From positions 88,107 to 152,106 of the forward strand of contig CAJJCW010000002.1 of the NCBI GenBank assembly GCA_905182885.1: a stretch of DNA of 64,000 bases, read 5' to 3'. The notes beneath the pieces were generated by a model that was not told where the DNA came from, did not search any database, and saw only the letters and a program-made list of their open reading frames with translations. Shown piece by piece: positions 8,236 through 17,944 of this stretch (position 1 is the first letter of the stretch; each line of letters opens with the position of its first letter). The translations under genes were made by a program, and so were the position numbers. This DNA comes from SAR86 cluster bacterium SAR86B. Lineage in GTDB: Bacteria; Pseudomonadota; Gammaproteobacteria; Magnimaribacterales; D2472.

Positions 8236-10069
8236 ATGAGTGAAAAAAAATCAATATGGGGGAAAGCTGATAGCTTTCTTAGTCTTACAAGAAAAATTAT
8301 AGTCAATGGTGCAACAGCTCTTGTATTAGTTGTTCTTACTTTCTCAATTTTAGGTGGGGTTGGTTCTGCATTCAGTGGTTCTGATAAGGTTGAATCAAAA
8401 GATAAAATATTATGGTTTAAGCCAATAGGCGTTGTGGTTGATTCAGAGGTTTTAGGAACTGGATCAGTTGATTTGAACACTATTTTAAGTGGTGGAAACA
8501 CTGCCCAGCAACATGAGTTACAGGATTTACTAGATGTACTTAACAACGCAGCTACAGATGATGACCTAGCTGCTGTCTATGTAAATGTATCTGAGCTAGG
8601 CATGTACTGGGCATCGGCATTTAAGCTTGCAGATGCAGTTAAAAATGTTAAAGACAGTGGCAAACGAGTTATTGCCTACTCTGAGAATCTACGGTAATTC
8701 ATCCTATCTTATAAGTTCTCAAGCCGATATGGTAATGGTTAATGAGTATGGAGGAGTTAGTGCTTTTGGTTTTTCTAGAAAGAGAGAATATTACGTAGAT
8801 TTTTATAAGAATATCAAATTAAATTTTAATATCTTTACTGCTGGTGATTTCAAATCTGGACCAGAGCCCTATACAAGAGATTCTATGTCCGAAAATGATA
8901 AGCTTGCATGGAATGAATTTGCTAATCCTATGTGGAAAAAAATGACAGGCATGATGGAAGAAGGAAGAGGATTGCCTATTGGGACAATCCAAACATACGG
9001 TGATACTGCATATGAAATGATGGTAACCAATCCTGAAGCTGCCCAAGTTGCATACGAAATTGGTTTAGTAGATAAAATTGTAACAAGAGAGGAATTAAAA
9101 GAGTGGATGTTTCAGCAATATCCAAATAAAGAAGAAGATAGATATGCATTTCCTGATAGTATTTCAATATACGATTACTTATCAACTATAGACGAGCAAA
9201 AAAACCAATCTAAAAATAATATTGCTGTTATTAATGTTGAAGGCGCGATTATGACTGGTGAAACTGCATATGGTGTTGCTGGGTCAGACACTATCGTAGA
9301 AAATATCCAATCAGCAACCCAAGATAAGACAGTAAAAGCCATGGTTCTTAGGGTCAATAGTCCAGGTGGTGATGTTTGGGCAAGTGAACTAATAACAAAT
9401 GCCTTAATTGAATTTAAAGAGAGTGGGAGGCCTATAATATCCTCAATGGGAGATATAGCAGCTTCTGGAGGGGTCTGGGTTACAACTAATTCTGATGAAA
9501 TATGGGCAGAAAAAGATACTCTAACTGGTTCTATTGGAGTCTATGGAATTATTCCAACTTTAGATGGGATATATGATTGGGCTGGAATAAAGGTTGATGG
9601 GGTAAGCTCTACAAAAGCAGCTGAGTGGGATGAGAGAGAATCAATGCCCAATGAAGTCAAAGATGCAATTCAAGCAAGTATTGATAATACATATTTTAAG
9701 TTTGTAACAAAAGTTGCTGAAAATAGAGGTATGGCATACGAAGAGGTTCTGCCTATAGCTGGTGGAAGAATATGGGCTGGCTACAAAGCGCTTGAATTAG
9801 GTCTTGTTGATAAAATAGGAGATTTAGATGATGCGTTATTATCAGCAGCTGAAAAAGCTGGCTTAGAAGACTTTAAAGTTAAGACATATAAAAAGCCAGT
9901 TGATCCAATTGATGCGCTTTTGAATGGATTGCTTGAAAATATTAATATTAAAGTTGATGTAGATCCAAGACTGGAGTTATTAAGCACTACCCTTCCAAAG
10001 CAACTAAAAGTTATTAATCCTACTAAGAAAAGTGTACTGGCTTATTGCTTTGATTGCGATTTAGAGTAG
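8236..10069 (+). CDS. sppA: signal peptide peptidase SppA, 67K type (one +1 frameshift)
   Basis: Inner-membrane serine protease that degrades cleaved signal peptides. An N-terminal membrane anchor (about residues 22-45) is followed by two tandem S49 domains. The lysine of the Ser/Lys dyad lies in the first (GDFKSGPEPYTRDSMS) and the serine in the second (GDIAASGGVWV). One extra base at about 8689 splits the gene: frame 1 reads ...RVIAYSEN and stops at 8697, while YGNSSYLISSQ continues in the +1 frame. Removing one base gives a 610-residue protein, against 618 in E. coli. Either a sequence error or a recent mutation is likely. The 3' end overlaps hda by 9 nt tail to tail. Confidence 0.92.
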
Positions 10070-10747
10070 TTCTTTAATTAGGGGTATTGTAATTCTTCGT
10101 TTCATTTCCATTGAGAGCTGATCAAGGCTCTCTAGGATTCCTACTAAGTCTGAAATATTTCGTTTTGCATAAGTCAGTAAATACTGAGCTTCCTTATCTC
10201 CTAAATCTATTGACCTTAGCTTTGCTATAAATTTTAAAGCTTCCAATAAATTATCCTGATGTATTGGAAGTAATTCATAACTGTTCAGTTTTCTTAATCT
10301 TGACTCTAAATCAGGCAAAGAAAAGCCCAGAGATCCTGTCTCTAGGGATGCAGAAAAAACTAACTTACACTTAGAGTGGAGTGAATTATTAATTAAATTG
10401 AAAACTCCCTTCTCCCATTCACTATCTGCAATGATATTTTCAAGCCCATCAAGACATACCAAATCCATTGTCTCGATAGAGTCTAATATGCCAACACCAT
10501 ACTTAATCACATCTTCAAAAGGAATATATAAAGAAGATTTACCCGCGCTGCTGTATGCATTACATAATGATTGAAGTAAATATGTTTTACCTGCGTTTTT
10601 ATTTCCATATATAAAGATGTCATCTAATAGTGATAAATCAGTAATAACAGAAATAAGTTCATTATTTGAAGGATCTACGTAAAAGTTCTCAAAAGAGGAT
10701 TTATAAGTCTTATTCCAAGGAAATGTTAGCTGCTTAGGGTTATTCAT
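10061..10747 (-). CDS. hda: DnaA-homologue Hda, regulator of replication initiation
   Basis: An AAA+ protein that, with the DNA-loaded beta clamp, triggers hydrolysis of DnaA-ATP to limit re-initiation. The start at 10747 gives 228 residues. An N-terminal QLTFPW segment, similar to the clamp-binding peptide of Hda, comes first, then Walker A GNKNAGKTYL, the Walker B region LVCLDGLENI and a sensor-like ESRLRKLN segment. There is no C-terminal DNA-binding helix-turn-helix, as expected for Hda rather than DnaA. The ATG overlaps the pgsA stop (ATGAATAA). The gene ends 9 nt inside the sppA tail. Confidence 0.93.
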   Translation of the reverse strand: MNNPKQLTFPWNKTYKSSFENFYVDPSNNELISVITDLSLLDDIFIYGNKNAGKTYLLQSLCNAYSSAGKSSLYIPFEDVIKYGVGILDSIETMDLVCLDGLENIIADSEWEKGVFNLINNSLHSKCKLVFSASLETGSLGFSLPDLESRLRKLNSYELLPIHQDNLLEALKFIAKLRSIDLGDKEAQYLLTYAKRNISDLVGILESLDQLSMEMKRRITIPLIKELL

Positions 10748-11291
10748 TATGGTAAGCCTTAATATCGTAATACCAATTGTATGCGTAAACCACAAGGCTC
10801 ATTAAAGTTACTATAACAATAGATACATCCAACACTACCAAGGAGATACTAATTCCAAGAAGCTCAAATAAGATAATAATGAAGATGTAGGCGATCTGAA
10901 GACCTGTGGTTAGCTTTCCTAAGATATTAGGAAGAGGAGTATTAGATTCAATCAGAGTCATCTTTATTGCCGCCCCAACCAAAATTGCCACATCTCTACT
11001 AAAGAAAATAATAAAAATATAAAGGGGAATATACTCACTAACCCATAATATAAAAATGGTGCCCGTTAGAAGCAATTTATCTGCAACAGGATCAAGTATT
11101 TTTCCCAATTCTGTCTGCCAGTTCATTTTCCTGGCAAGAAAGCCATCAAGGGCGTCTGTAAGAGATGCAATCGCAAAAAATATTAGGCTCATTATAAAGT
11201 CCTTGCTGAGAAGGCTCTCAAGGATTGGATAAATTAAAGCTATCCTTAAAATGGATAGGAAATTAGGAATAAAAATAAAATACTTACTCAT
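10740..11291 (-). CDS. pgsA: CDP-diacylglycerol-glycerol-3-phosphate 3-phosphatidyltransferase-like protein
   Basis: Integral-membrane CDP-alcohol phosphatidyltransferase, probably making phosphatidylglycerol phosphate. The complete family motif D-x2-DG-x2-AR-x8-G-x3-D-x3-D is visible as DALDGFLAR followed by GKILDPVADK (about residues 46-72). About five or six hydrophobic helices fill the 183 residues. Next to hda and DUF2066 in gammaproteobacteria, this family member is often annotated simply as a CDP-alcohol transferase, so the exact acceptor (glycerol phosphate or another alcohol) is less certain than the fold. The start overlaps the DUF2066 stop by 4 nt (ATGA). Confidence 0.88.
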   Translation of the reverse strand: MSKYFIFIPNFLSILRIALIYPILESLLSKDFIMSLIFFAIASLTDALDGFLARKMNWQTELGKILDPVADKLLLTGTIFILWVSEYIPLYIFIIFFSRDVAILVGAAIKMTLIESNTPLPNILGKLTTGLQIAYIFIIILFELLGISISLVVLDVSIVIVTLMSLVVYAYNWYYDIKAYHNE

Positions 11292-12313
11292 TTTTTATAA
11301 TATAAATTAATAGAATTAGAATCCTCTTCACTTACTAATATATCAAGAAAGCCGTTACTTTCAATCTCTTTTAAAATTGAATCTATAGATCCATAAGTAG
11401 TGGCTTTATAGGCAATAGTACTTCCAGAAAAACTTATTATTTCTAAGTTTGGAATGCTTAAAATCATCGTCATTTTTTTATTAAGCTCAAGGTAATCTTC
11501 ATGGGTATTAATGCCTTTAATAGAAATGTAAGCAAAGGATTGATTTGATGTTTGAACTTGAAACTCAGCCAAGCTATCATCAATAAGTCTAGATAAAAAA
11601 GTTCTAAACTTCTCTTCAAAGTCTACTATAAAATTAGAGCTCTCAAAATTAGCATTCATGTCTCCAGAAATTAGCCAATCATTTAACCCAAGATTAGAAA
11701 TTTTTATATTTACTAATTTATGGTAATCATACTTTGAGGCTATATAAGTTTTGGGGTCAGCGAGAATATTAAAAGAAGATATTTTTTTAGTATCTTCTAA
11801 ATCAAAAATTGGAAGCTCTAAGAAAATACCCCTTTCTTTAGATATAGTATTGAGTGTTTTTCTTAAAACTTTATCCATATCATGAATTTCTTTATTAGAA
11901 GATATGAAATAAGGCTGATCAGACCCCGAGTCAACCTCCAAAAGAAATAAAACCACTGGTCTAGAATAGCCAACAATTGGTATTGATAACTCTTTAAACT
12001 TGCTAACTAGCATATCTTGATTGAATTTAACTTGAAGGTAACTCAAGTCATCAATATTTTTAACAGAATAGCTAATAATTAGATCTTTACGAGATGTTCC
12101 AGAATTAATTATCTTCCATATATTGGAAGGCGAATCATCTCCGCTTAATCTATAAACCATATTGTTAAAAGATAGATTAATAGATTGCTCTATCTTTGAG
12201 GTATTTTCTATAGGCTCATAAATAGTAAAAAGTTCATTAAATTCCTTCCCAAAGGAGAGATTAGAAAAGATAATAACTACTACTGTTAAATGTTTAATTA
12301 AATTGTTATGCAT
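11288..12313 (-). CDS. DUF2066 exported protein
   Basis: A 341-residue protein of unknown function with an N-terminal hydrophobic signal segment. The start at 12313 places the signal peptide (HLTVVVIIFSNLSFG) at the N terminus; an ATG ten codons earlier is less likely. The placement divergent from purM and upstream of pgsA and hda matches the conserved DUF2066 neighbourhood in gammaproteobacteria, which is the main reason for the call. A TATTGT -10-like box ends 7 nt before the ATG on the minus strand, consistent with a leaderless start. Confidence 0.78.
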   Translation of the reverse strand: MHNNLIKHLTVVVIIFSNLSFGKEFNELFTIYEPIENTSKIEQSINLSFNNMVYRLSGDDSPSNIWKIINSGTSRKDLIISYSVKNIDDLSYLQVKFNQDMLVSKFKELSIPIVGYSRPVVLFLLEVDSGSDQPYFISSNKEIHDMDKVLRKTLNTISKERGIFLELPIFDLEDTKKISSFNILADPKTYIASKYDYHKLVNIKISNLGLNDWLISGDMNANFESSNFIVDFEEKFRTFLSRLIDDSLAEFQVQTSNQSFAYISIKGINTHEDYLELNKKMTMILSIPNLEIISFSGSTIAYKATTYGSIDSILKEIESNGFLDILVSEEDSNSINLYYKK

Positions 12314-12336
12314 TTGTCTCACAATAGGTATTCTAA

Positions 12337-13368
12337 ATGACAAAAGAAATTATAGACAATGATCCTTACAAATCAGCTGGTGTAGATATAAATGCTGGTA
12401 ATGAGTTGGTGGATCTGATAAAAAAAGATGTCTCAGCATCCCACGGACCCAACGTTCTTGGAAATATTGGTGGTTTTGCTGGAATGTTTAGACTGGACAA
12501 GGAATACAAAAATCCTATTTTAGTAGCCTGCACGGATGGAGTTGGTACCAAAGTAGCTCTTGCACAAGAAACTGGTATGTTAGAAGGAATCGGGCAAGAT
12601 CTTGTTGCCATGTGTGTGAATGATCTAATAGTTTGTGGCGCCAAACCACTCTTTTTTCTTGATTACTTTGCATCATCTAAGTTAGAAATTAAAGAAGCCT
12701 CAACCATAATAAGCAGCATAGCTAAGGCCTGCATCGAATCAGAGTGTGCTCTTTTAGGGGGAGAAACAGCTGAAATGCCCGGTCATTATGTTGGAAAGAA
12801 TTTTGATTTAGCTGGTTTTTCTGTCGGCTGTGTAGATGAAGATAAAATAATTAATAATAAAACTATTTCAGCAGGAAATGTTCTTATTGGCATAGAGTCA
12901 AGCGGACCTCATTCAAATGGATTTTCGTTAATAAGAAAAATAATTAAAGATGCCAACTTAGGTGAAAGAGACTTTGCTAGAATTACTGAAATGGCATTAA
13001 AGCCGACTATCCTTTACCCCTCCTTAATAATTAATCTAATAGATAAATTTAAAATCCACGGAATGGCTCATATAACAGGCGGAGGATTAACAGAAAATAT
13101 TCCGAGATCTATTCCTGAAAATCTTTCTGTTAAAATATTAAAAGACTCATGGCCAATGCCTGAAATTTTTAAATGGCTAAAAGATACCGGTAATATTAAA
13201 GAAGTAGATATGTTTAGAATATTTAATTGCGGAATTGGTATGGTTTTAATTGTAGACCCAGAAAATGCTCAAGAAATCCAAGATAGAGTTAGTGTGGAAG
13301 GATATAAAAGCTTTGTGATTGGATCTGTTCAAGAAAAAAGCTCTGATGAGTTAGTTACTTTTATATAA
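12337..13368 (+). CDS. purM: phosphoribosylformylglycinamidine cyclo-ligase (AIR synthetase)
   Basis: Fifth step of purine synthesis, closing the imidazole ring with ATP. The 343-residue protein matches the usual length. It shows the N-terminal YKSAGVDINAGNELV segment, the CTDGVGTKV loop, the GGETAEMPGHY motif and the SSGPHSNGFSLIR motif. It lies 4 nt upstream of purN, the classical purMN pair. Only 23 nt separate it from the divergent DUF2066 start, so both promoters are packed into or across the starts. Confidence 0.98.
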   Translation: MTKEIIDNDPYKSAGVDINAGNELVDLIKKDVSASHGPNVLGNIGGFAGMFRLDKEYKNPILVACTDGVGTKVALAQETGMLEGIGQDLVAMCVNDLIVCGAKPLFFLDYFASSKLEIKEASTIISSIAKACIESECALLGGETAEMPGHYVGKNFDLAGFSVGCVDEDKIINNKTISAGNVLIGIESSGPHSNGFSLIRKIIKDANLGERDFARITEMALKPTILYPSLIINLIDKFKIHGMAHITGGGLTENIPRSIPENLSVKILKDSWPMPEIFKWLKDTGNIKEVDMFRIFNCGIGMVLIVDPENAQEIQDRVSVEGYKSFVIGSVQEKSSDELVTFI

Positions 13369-13372
13369 ATTC

Positions 13373-14020
13373 ATGAAGAGGATAGTTTTTCTAATTTCAG
13401 GAAATGGAACTAATCTTCAGGCTATTATAGACAAATGCAAAACTGGCGATATTAATGCAAATATAGTTTCAGTTATAAGCAATAATCCTGATGCATTTGG
13501 TATAGAAAGAGCTAAGTCTGAAGGTATTGAAACAAAAGTAATAAATCATAGAGACTATGAGACTAGAGATCTATTTGATAATGAGTTATTCAAATATATA
13601 AAGGAGGTAAATCCTGATCTAATTGTATTAGCTGGATTCATGAGAATTCTTACTCCAAAAATCACCGATAGCTATTTCGGAAAAATTATTAATATTCACC
13701 CCTCTTTACTTCCAAAGTACCCAGGATTAGATACACACTCTAAAGTTATAGAAAATAAAGACTCTAGTCATGGAGTTTCTATTCACTATGTATCAAACGA
13801 ATTAGATGCTGGGCCCTTAATAGCTCAAGCGACAATAAAAACTAAAGATAAAGAGGCTATAGAAGACTTGATAGAAAGAGTTCATGCAGCTGAGCATAAA
13901 ATTTTTCCTAAAGTAATAAAGCTTATCTGTGATAATCAGATTCTACTTAATTCCGAAAAGGTAATTTTTCATGATCTTGAGACAAATGGAGTACACATTG
14001 ATGAATATTATGAAGTATAA
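13373..14020 (+). CDS. purN: phosphoribosylglycinamide formyltransferase
   Basis: Third step of purine synthesis, transferring a formyl group from 10-formyltetrahydrofolate to GAR. The 215-residue protein has the N-terminal phosphate loop SGNGTNLQAII, the catalytic segment INIHPSLLPKYPGLDTH with its Asn and His residues, and the HYVSNELDAGPLIAQ motif with the catalytic Asp. Length is normal. It follows purM by 4 nt and its 3' end overlaps the DUF3108 start by about 20 nt. Confidence 0.98.
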   Translation: MKRIVFLISGNGTNLQAIIDKCKTGDINANIVSVISNNPDAFGIERAKSEGIETKVINHRDYETRDLFDNELFKYIKEVNPDLIVLAGFMRILTPKITDSYFGKIINIHPSLLPKYPGLDTHSKVIENKDSSHGVSIHYVSNELDAGPLIAQATIKTKDKEAIEDLIERVHAAEHKIFPKVIKLICDNQILLNSEKVIFHDLETNGVHIDEYYEV

Positions 14021-14690
14021 GTTTATTTTTTTATTACTAATCTCTTTAGATATGAGCGCTGCTTTAATAAAAGATTATGTTGCTCGTTACTCATTTAAAT
14101 CAGATGAAATTTCGATTAACGGCATAAGAAAACTAACAACTCAAGATCAAGGATACGAGCTCAGTTTTGAAGCAAAAAGCATGATTGCAAAGCTGGGATT
14201 TAATTCAAGCTTTGTCGTTTCTGAAGATCAGGTTATTTCCAAAGGCTACATGGTTAAAATAAAGCCTAGGTTTGTAAAAAGAGATCAGAGCATTGATTAC
14301 AACTATAATAAAAAACAAATCACCTCGCTTGGAAGAAATTCATGGGGTGTAGAATTTGACCCTATAGAAAGCCCTTTAGACCCAATGAATGCTCAGATTC
14401 AAATTAGATTAAATCTACTTAAAGGAGTTAATGAATTTTCATTAAAGCTTGTGGAAATGAAAAATGGAGAAATTCAAGACAATTTCTATAAAGTAATTGG
14501 TAGTGATTTATGTGTAGTGGGAAAAATTGAATACGAATGCACTATTTTAAAGAGAAATAGAGAAAAGGAAGGTAGGGAAACTTTATATTACTTAGCCCCC
14601 GAGCTAGATTATATGTTTTTAAAAATTATAGACACCAGCCCAGAGCGAGAACAAAAACTAGAGTTAATAGAAATCTTAAGTCTTGGGTAG
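14001..14690 (+). CDS. DUF3108 exported protein
   Basis: A protein of about 229 residues with a short N-terminal signal peptide ([15 protein letters not shown]), predicted to be periplasmic and rich in beta strands. Fold pattern and position after purN fit DUF3108, which I recall next to purMN in gammaproteobacteria. The family function is unknown. ATG codons at 14001 and 14010 are both possible starts; neither has a Shine-Dalgarno sequence, so translation probably depends on coupling with the overlapping purN end. Its last 15 nt overlap the convergent dcd gene. Confidence 0.75.
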   Translation: MNIMKYKFIFLLLISLDMSAALIKDYVARYSFKSDEISINGIRKLTTQDQGYELSFEAKSMIAKLGFNSSFVVSEDQVISKGYMVKIKPRFVKRDQSIDYNYNKKQITSLGRNSWGVEFDPIESPLDPMNAQIQIRLNLLKGVNEFSLKLVEMKNGEIQDNFYKVIGSDLCVVGKIEYECTILKRNREKEGRETLYYLAPELDYMFLKIIDTSPEREQKLELIEILSLG

Positions 14691-15245
14691 AGTTACTCCG
14701 GTTTGACCTTGATACTTGCCACTTCTATCCTTGTAACTAACCTCACACTGCTCATCAGATTCAAAAAATAACATTTGTGCAACCCCTTCACCTGCATATA
14801 TCTTAGCAGGAAGATTGGTTGTATTAGAAAACTCTAAAGTGACATGACCTTCCCATTCTGGCTCTAACGGGGTGACATTAACAATAATGCCACATCTTGC
14901 ATATGTAGATTTTCCAAGACATATAGTTAATACATTTCTTGGTATTCTAAAATACTCAACTGTTCTTGCTAAAGCAAATGAATTTGGGGGAATAACACAA
15001 ACGTCAGATTGGATATCAACAAAACTCTTTGCATCAAAAGATTTAGGATCAACGATTGCAGAATGAATATTAGTAAAAACTTTGAACTCATTAGCACATC
15101 TGACGTCATAGCCATAACTAGATACACCATAAGAGATTAACTTTTCACCATTTTCATCAAGCCTTACTTGGTTTTTTGAAAAAGGCTCTATCATTTTATC
15201 TTCAATAGATTTTTTTGTTATCCACTTATCTGATTTAATCGACAT
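14676..15245 (-). CDS. dcd: dCTP deaminase
   Basis: Converts dCTP to dUTP, feeding dTMP synthesis. The 189-residue length is typical. The [16 protein letters not shown] segment, the catalytic region around [30 protein letters not shown] and the C-terminal [11 protein letters not shown] tail that closes over the substrate are all present. The start overlaps the recR 3' end by 11 nt, so it is the last gene of the dnaX-recR run. Confidence 0.97.
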   Translation of the reverse strand: MSIKSDKWITKKSIEDKMIEPFSKNQVRLDENGEKLISYGVSSYGYDVRCANEFKVFTNIHSAIVDPKSFDAKSFVDIQSDVCVIPPNSFALARTVEYFRIPRNVLTICLGKSTYARCGIIVNVTPLEPEWEGHVTLEFSNTTNLPAKIYAGEGVAQMLFFESDEQCEVSYKDRSGKYQGQTGVTLPKT

Positions 15246-15831
15246 TTACTTCTGTTCTCCCTTGAATTGCTCTCGCAATAGTGTTTCCATCGACATACTC
15301 TAACTCCCCTCCAATGGGAATGCCATAAGATATTCTAGAAACCTTGATATCTTTAATATGATCACTAATAAACATAGCTGTAGCATCGCCCTCTACAGTT
15401 GAACTTGTAGCTAAAATGACTTCTTGGATATCTTCTATTGATAATAAGCTCAAAAAATCGTCTATACCAAGATCTTCTGGGCCTACACCTTCAATTGGTG
15501 AAAGCCTTCCTAAAAGAACAAAATATTTACCTCTAAAACCTCCAGTAGATTCTATGGCAAGAACATCCGATGGGCTCTCAACGACACAAACACTCGAGCT
15601 ATCTCTAGATGTATCGGTACAAGTTTTACATAATTCAGTTGAGGTTAGCATCCGACATCGTGAACACCGTCTGATATGCTCCAGGGCTTCTTGCATTGTT
15701 TTAGCTAGAATGCCTGCCCCATCTTTATTCTTATCTAGCAAGTAAAGAGCCATTCTCTGTGCCGACTTTTTTCCAACACCGGGAAGAATTGTTAGGGCAT
15801 TAATTAGTTCGTTTAATAGATCTTGATTCAT
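15235..15831 (-). CDS. recR: recombination mediator RecR
   Basis: Works with RecF and RecO to load RecA on gapped DNA. The 198-residue protein has an N-terminal helix-hairpin-helix ([17 protein letters not shown]), a four-cysteine zinc finger ([16 protein letters not shown]), a Toprim domain with [12 protein letters not shown], and the C-terminal [19 protein letters not shown] segment. It starts 4 nt after the dnaX stop codon. The small ybaB gene, which usually lies between dnaX and recR, is not present here. Confidence 0.97.
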   Translation of the reverse strand: MNQDLLNELINALTILPGVGKKSAQRMALYLLDKNKDGAGILAKTMQEALEHIRRCSRCRMLTSTELCKTCTDTSRDSSSVCVVESPSDVLAIESTGGFRGKYFVLLGRLSPIEGVGPEDLGIDDFLSLLSIEDIQEVILATSSTVEGDATAMFISDHIKDIKVSRISYGIPIGGELEYVDGNTIARAIQGRTEVNVD

Positions 15832-15835
15832 TTTA

Positions 15836-17482
15836 TTAGGTTATTGGCTTTATTGATCCATCTTTGATACTACCATCAAACTTTTTAAGGAAATTTTGAA
15901 TTGAAGCATCTTGAGTAATATTTTCTTCTGCAATTGTCTGCTTATTAGCCGCTTCGTTATCTTTAATTCCCAGGGGTGAGCTATCTACATGACCATGCTC
16001 AACCTTAATATCCAAGTCATCACCCAAGATGGACATGCATGCTAATTTAAACTCGGAAAAGATATTATCAGGAATTTTATTTTCTTCATCTAAGCCAACT
16101 AAAATAAGCGTATTGTTTTCATAGCTTGCATAAGAAAGATAGCCAAAATAGCTTCTAGCAAAAACACTTATATCCAAAGAATCAAAGAAACTCACCCAGC
16201 TCTCTGATGAGTTAATAATCTTCCCATTAATTACAGGAGGAATCTTTGTATCTATTTCTTTCAAAATTACAGGAGTTTTCGATTCATGGATAGCTTCAAC
16301 AACTTTAGCTTCTGGCTGCAATTCTGATTTTGAACTTTTTGACAGACTTTCAGTTTTTAAGTTTTTTTTTTCTTCCACAGGAGTTCTGGGTGGGCTTTGA
16401 TCAATTTTGTGCAAAGGATTAAAAGCTAACATTCTTAGAAGACATATTTCCAGAGATTCTTTTGCACTTGGATGAACGTGGAACTTGGAATATGCATTAA
16501 CTGCAATCTCATACAAGAGCTGACAAAACTCTTCATCAACCCTGTTAGCTAGATCCTTAATTGCAGAATCCTTGGAGTTGCAAAGTACTTGCTCTAATGA
16601 TGTTTTGTGAAGTATTGATATAATACTTTTTAGAATTGCTTCATATTCAGGGGAGAGTTCTTCAATTTTATATAGATGATTAAAGGCTCCCTCGCCATCA
16701 CCATCAACAACTGAATTTATTAAAGAAATTAGCAATGAATCATCTATTGTTCCTAATAATTTTTTAACATCAATGGATTTAAGCTCTCCATTGCCATGAG
16801 CTATTGCCTGATCTAAAAGAGTTAAGGCATCTCTAACAGAACCTTTTGCTGAATTGCATATGAGCTCTACACTTTCTTCATCATATGGAATAGATTCTAA
16901 GTCTATAATTTTTTTTAAATGTCCTGAAAGCACAGGGCCACCTACGGTTTTTAAGTTAAGCTGCAAGCACCTTGATTGGACTGTCTTAGGTATCTTGTCA
17001 GGATTGGTTGTAGCGAAGATAAAGATAATATGAGCTGGAGGTTCTTCTAAAGTTTTTAACAAAGCATTAAAACTACTTGTAGAAAGCATATGAACTTCAT
17101 CTATTAAATATATTTTATATCTACCTTGGGAAGGTTTATATTGAACTGTTTCAAGCAAGTCCCTCATATCATCTACACCTGTTTTCGATGCAGCATCTAC
17201 CTCAAGAAAGTCTAAATGTCTTCCTATCCTAATTTCTTCACAATTAGCACAATTATCGCAAGGTGTTGAGGTTGGGTTTTCTTGAGATTGACAATTAAGA
17301 CACTTTGCCAAAATTCTAGCTAACGTTGTCTTTCCAACACCTCTAGTTCCAGCGAAGATATATGCCTGGTGGATTCTATCTTGAGAAATTCCATTGGAAA
17401 TAGCTTGAACAATATGTTCTTGCCCAACAACTTCATTGAAATTTGTTGGTCGGTATTTTCTTGCTAAAACCTCATAGGACAT
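15836..17482 (-). CDS. dnaX: DNA polymerase III subunits tau/gamma
   Basis: Clamp-loader ATPase of the replicative polymerase. The 548-residue tau form has Walker A GTRGVGKTTLA, a four-cysteine zinc module (CLNCQ and CDNCANC), the DEVHMLSTSSFNALLKTLEE Walker B region and the sensor TTNPDKIPKTVQSRC in the first 190 residues. Domain III follows to about residue 355, then a short linker and a C-terminal domain (about 425-500) for polymerase/helicase contacts. It is shorter than E. coli tau (643). A run of ten A residues in the linker (16362-16371) may generate a gamma-like short form. It is preceded by recX and followed by recR. Confidence 0.97.
   Translation of the reverse strand: MSYEVLARKYRPTNFNEVVGQEHIVQAISNGISQDRIHQAYIFAGTRGVGKTTLARILAKCLNCQSQENPTSTPCDNCANCEEIRIGRHLDFLEVDAASKTGVDDMRDLLETVQYKPSQGRYKIYLIDEVHMLSTSSFNALLKTLEEPPAHIIFIFATTNPDKIPKTVQSRCLQLNLKTVGGPVLSGHLKKIIDLESIPYDEESVELICNSAKGSVRDALTLLDQAIAHGNGELKSIDVKKLLGTIDDSLLISLINSVVDGDGEGAFNHLYKIEELSPEYEAILKSIISILHKTSLEQVLCNSKDSAIKDLANRVDEEFCQLLYEIAVNAYSKFHVHPSAKESLEICLLRMLAFNPLHKIDQSPPRTPVEEKKNLKTESLSKSSKSELQPEAKVVEAIHESKTPVILKEIDTKIPPVINGKIINSSESWVSFFDSLDISVFARSYFGYLSYASYENNTLILVGLDEENKIPDNIFSEFKLACMSILGDDLDIKVEHGHVDSSPLGIKDNEAANKQTIAEENITQDASIQNFLKKFDGSIKDGSIKPIT
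16362..16371 (-). promoter_or_regulatory. A10 slippery run in dnaX, possible tau/gamma switch
   Basis: The mRNA reads GAA GAA then ten A residues from the second codon on, immediately after the clamp-loader core (codons about 371-374). Gaining one A gives four more residues (K, L, K, N) after the lysines and then TGA, a 377-residue product. Losing one A gives Thr then TAA, 374 residues. Both other frames therefore stop at once, as expected for a gamma form made by transcriptional or translational slippage. This resembles the A9 site of Thermus dnaX. Confidence 0.6.
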
Positions 17483-17502
17483 AGCGAAAATGATAACATG
17501 CT

Positions 17503-17943
17503 CTAACTAAAAATTGAGTCAATTTCTTTAAAACTAAAGCCCCTGTTTTGTAAAAAACTTTTTTGTTTTAGCTTAGTTTTAAAGTCATCAGAAATGCCGT
17601 CTTTAAATTTTTTATTAAAGGCATTTTCAGCTGCTTCTGTCCAGCCACCCTCCTCTTCAATAGCAACAGATGATAGGGATTCACTTACACCTCTCGAGCT
17701 AAGCTCATAACCAATTCGCTTTGGTCCAAAACCTTTTCTTTTACGTGCTCTAGTATACATTTCTGCATATCTAGAATCATCTATAAGAGAATTTTGCTTA
17801 AGTTTCTCAATGACACTTTCAATAATATCTCTTTCATCAAACTTAATTATAAGTTTATCTCTAACTTCTTTTTCTGAGTGCTCTCTTCTTGAAATAATAT
17901 CAAGAGCTTTGTTGTAGATGGTGGGGAAAATTTCTTCGTTCAT
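17503..17943 (-). CDS. recX: regulatory protein RecX
   Basis: Modulates RecA filaments. The start at 17943 gives 146 residues made of tandem three-helix RecX repeats: ALDIISRREHSEKEVRDKL, then SLIDDSRYAEMYTRARKRKG with GPKRIGYELSSRG. The ATG comes 1 nt after the MFS gene stop, and dnaX follows 20 nt downstream. recA itself is not in the window, so recX is separated from its usual neighbour. Confidence 0.9.
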   Translation of the reverse strand: MNEEIFPTIYNKALDIISRREHSEKEVRDKLIIKFDERDIIESVIEKLKQNSLIDDSRYAEMYTRARKRKGFGPKRIGYELSSRGVSESLSSVAIEEEGGWTEAAENAFNKKFKDGISDDFKTKLKQKSFLQNRGFSFKEIDSIFS

Positions 17944-17944
17944 T

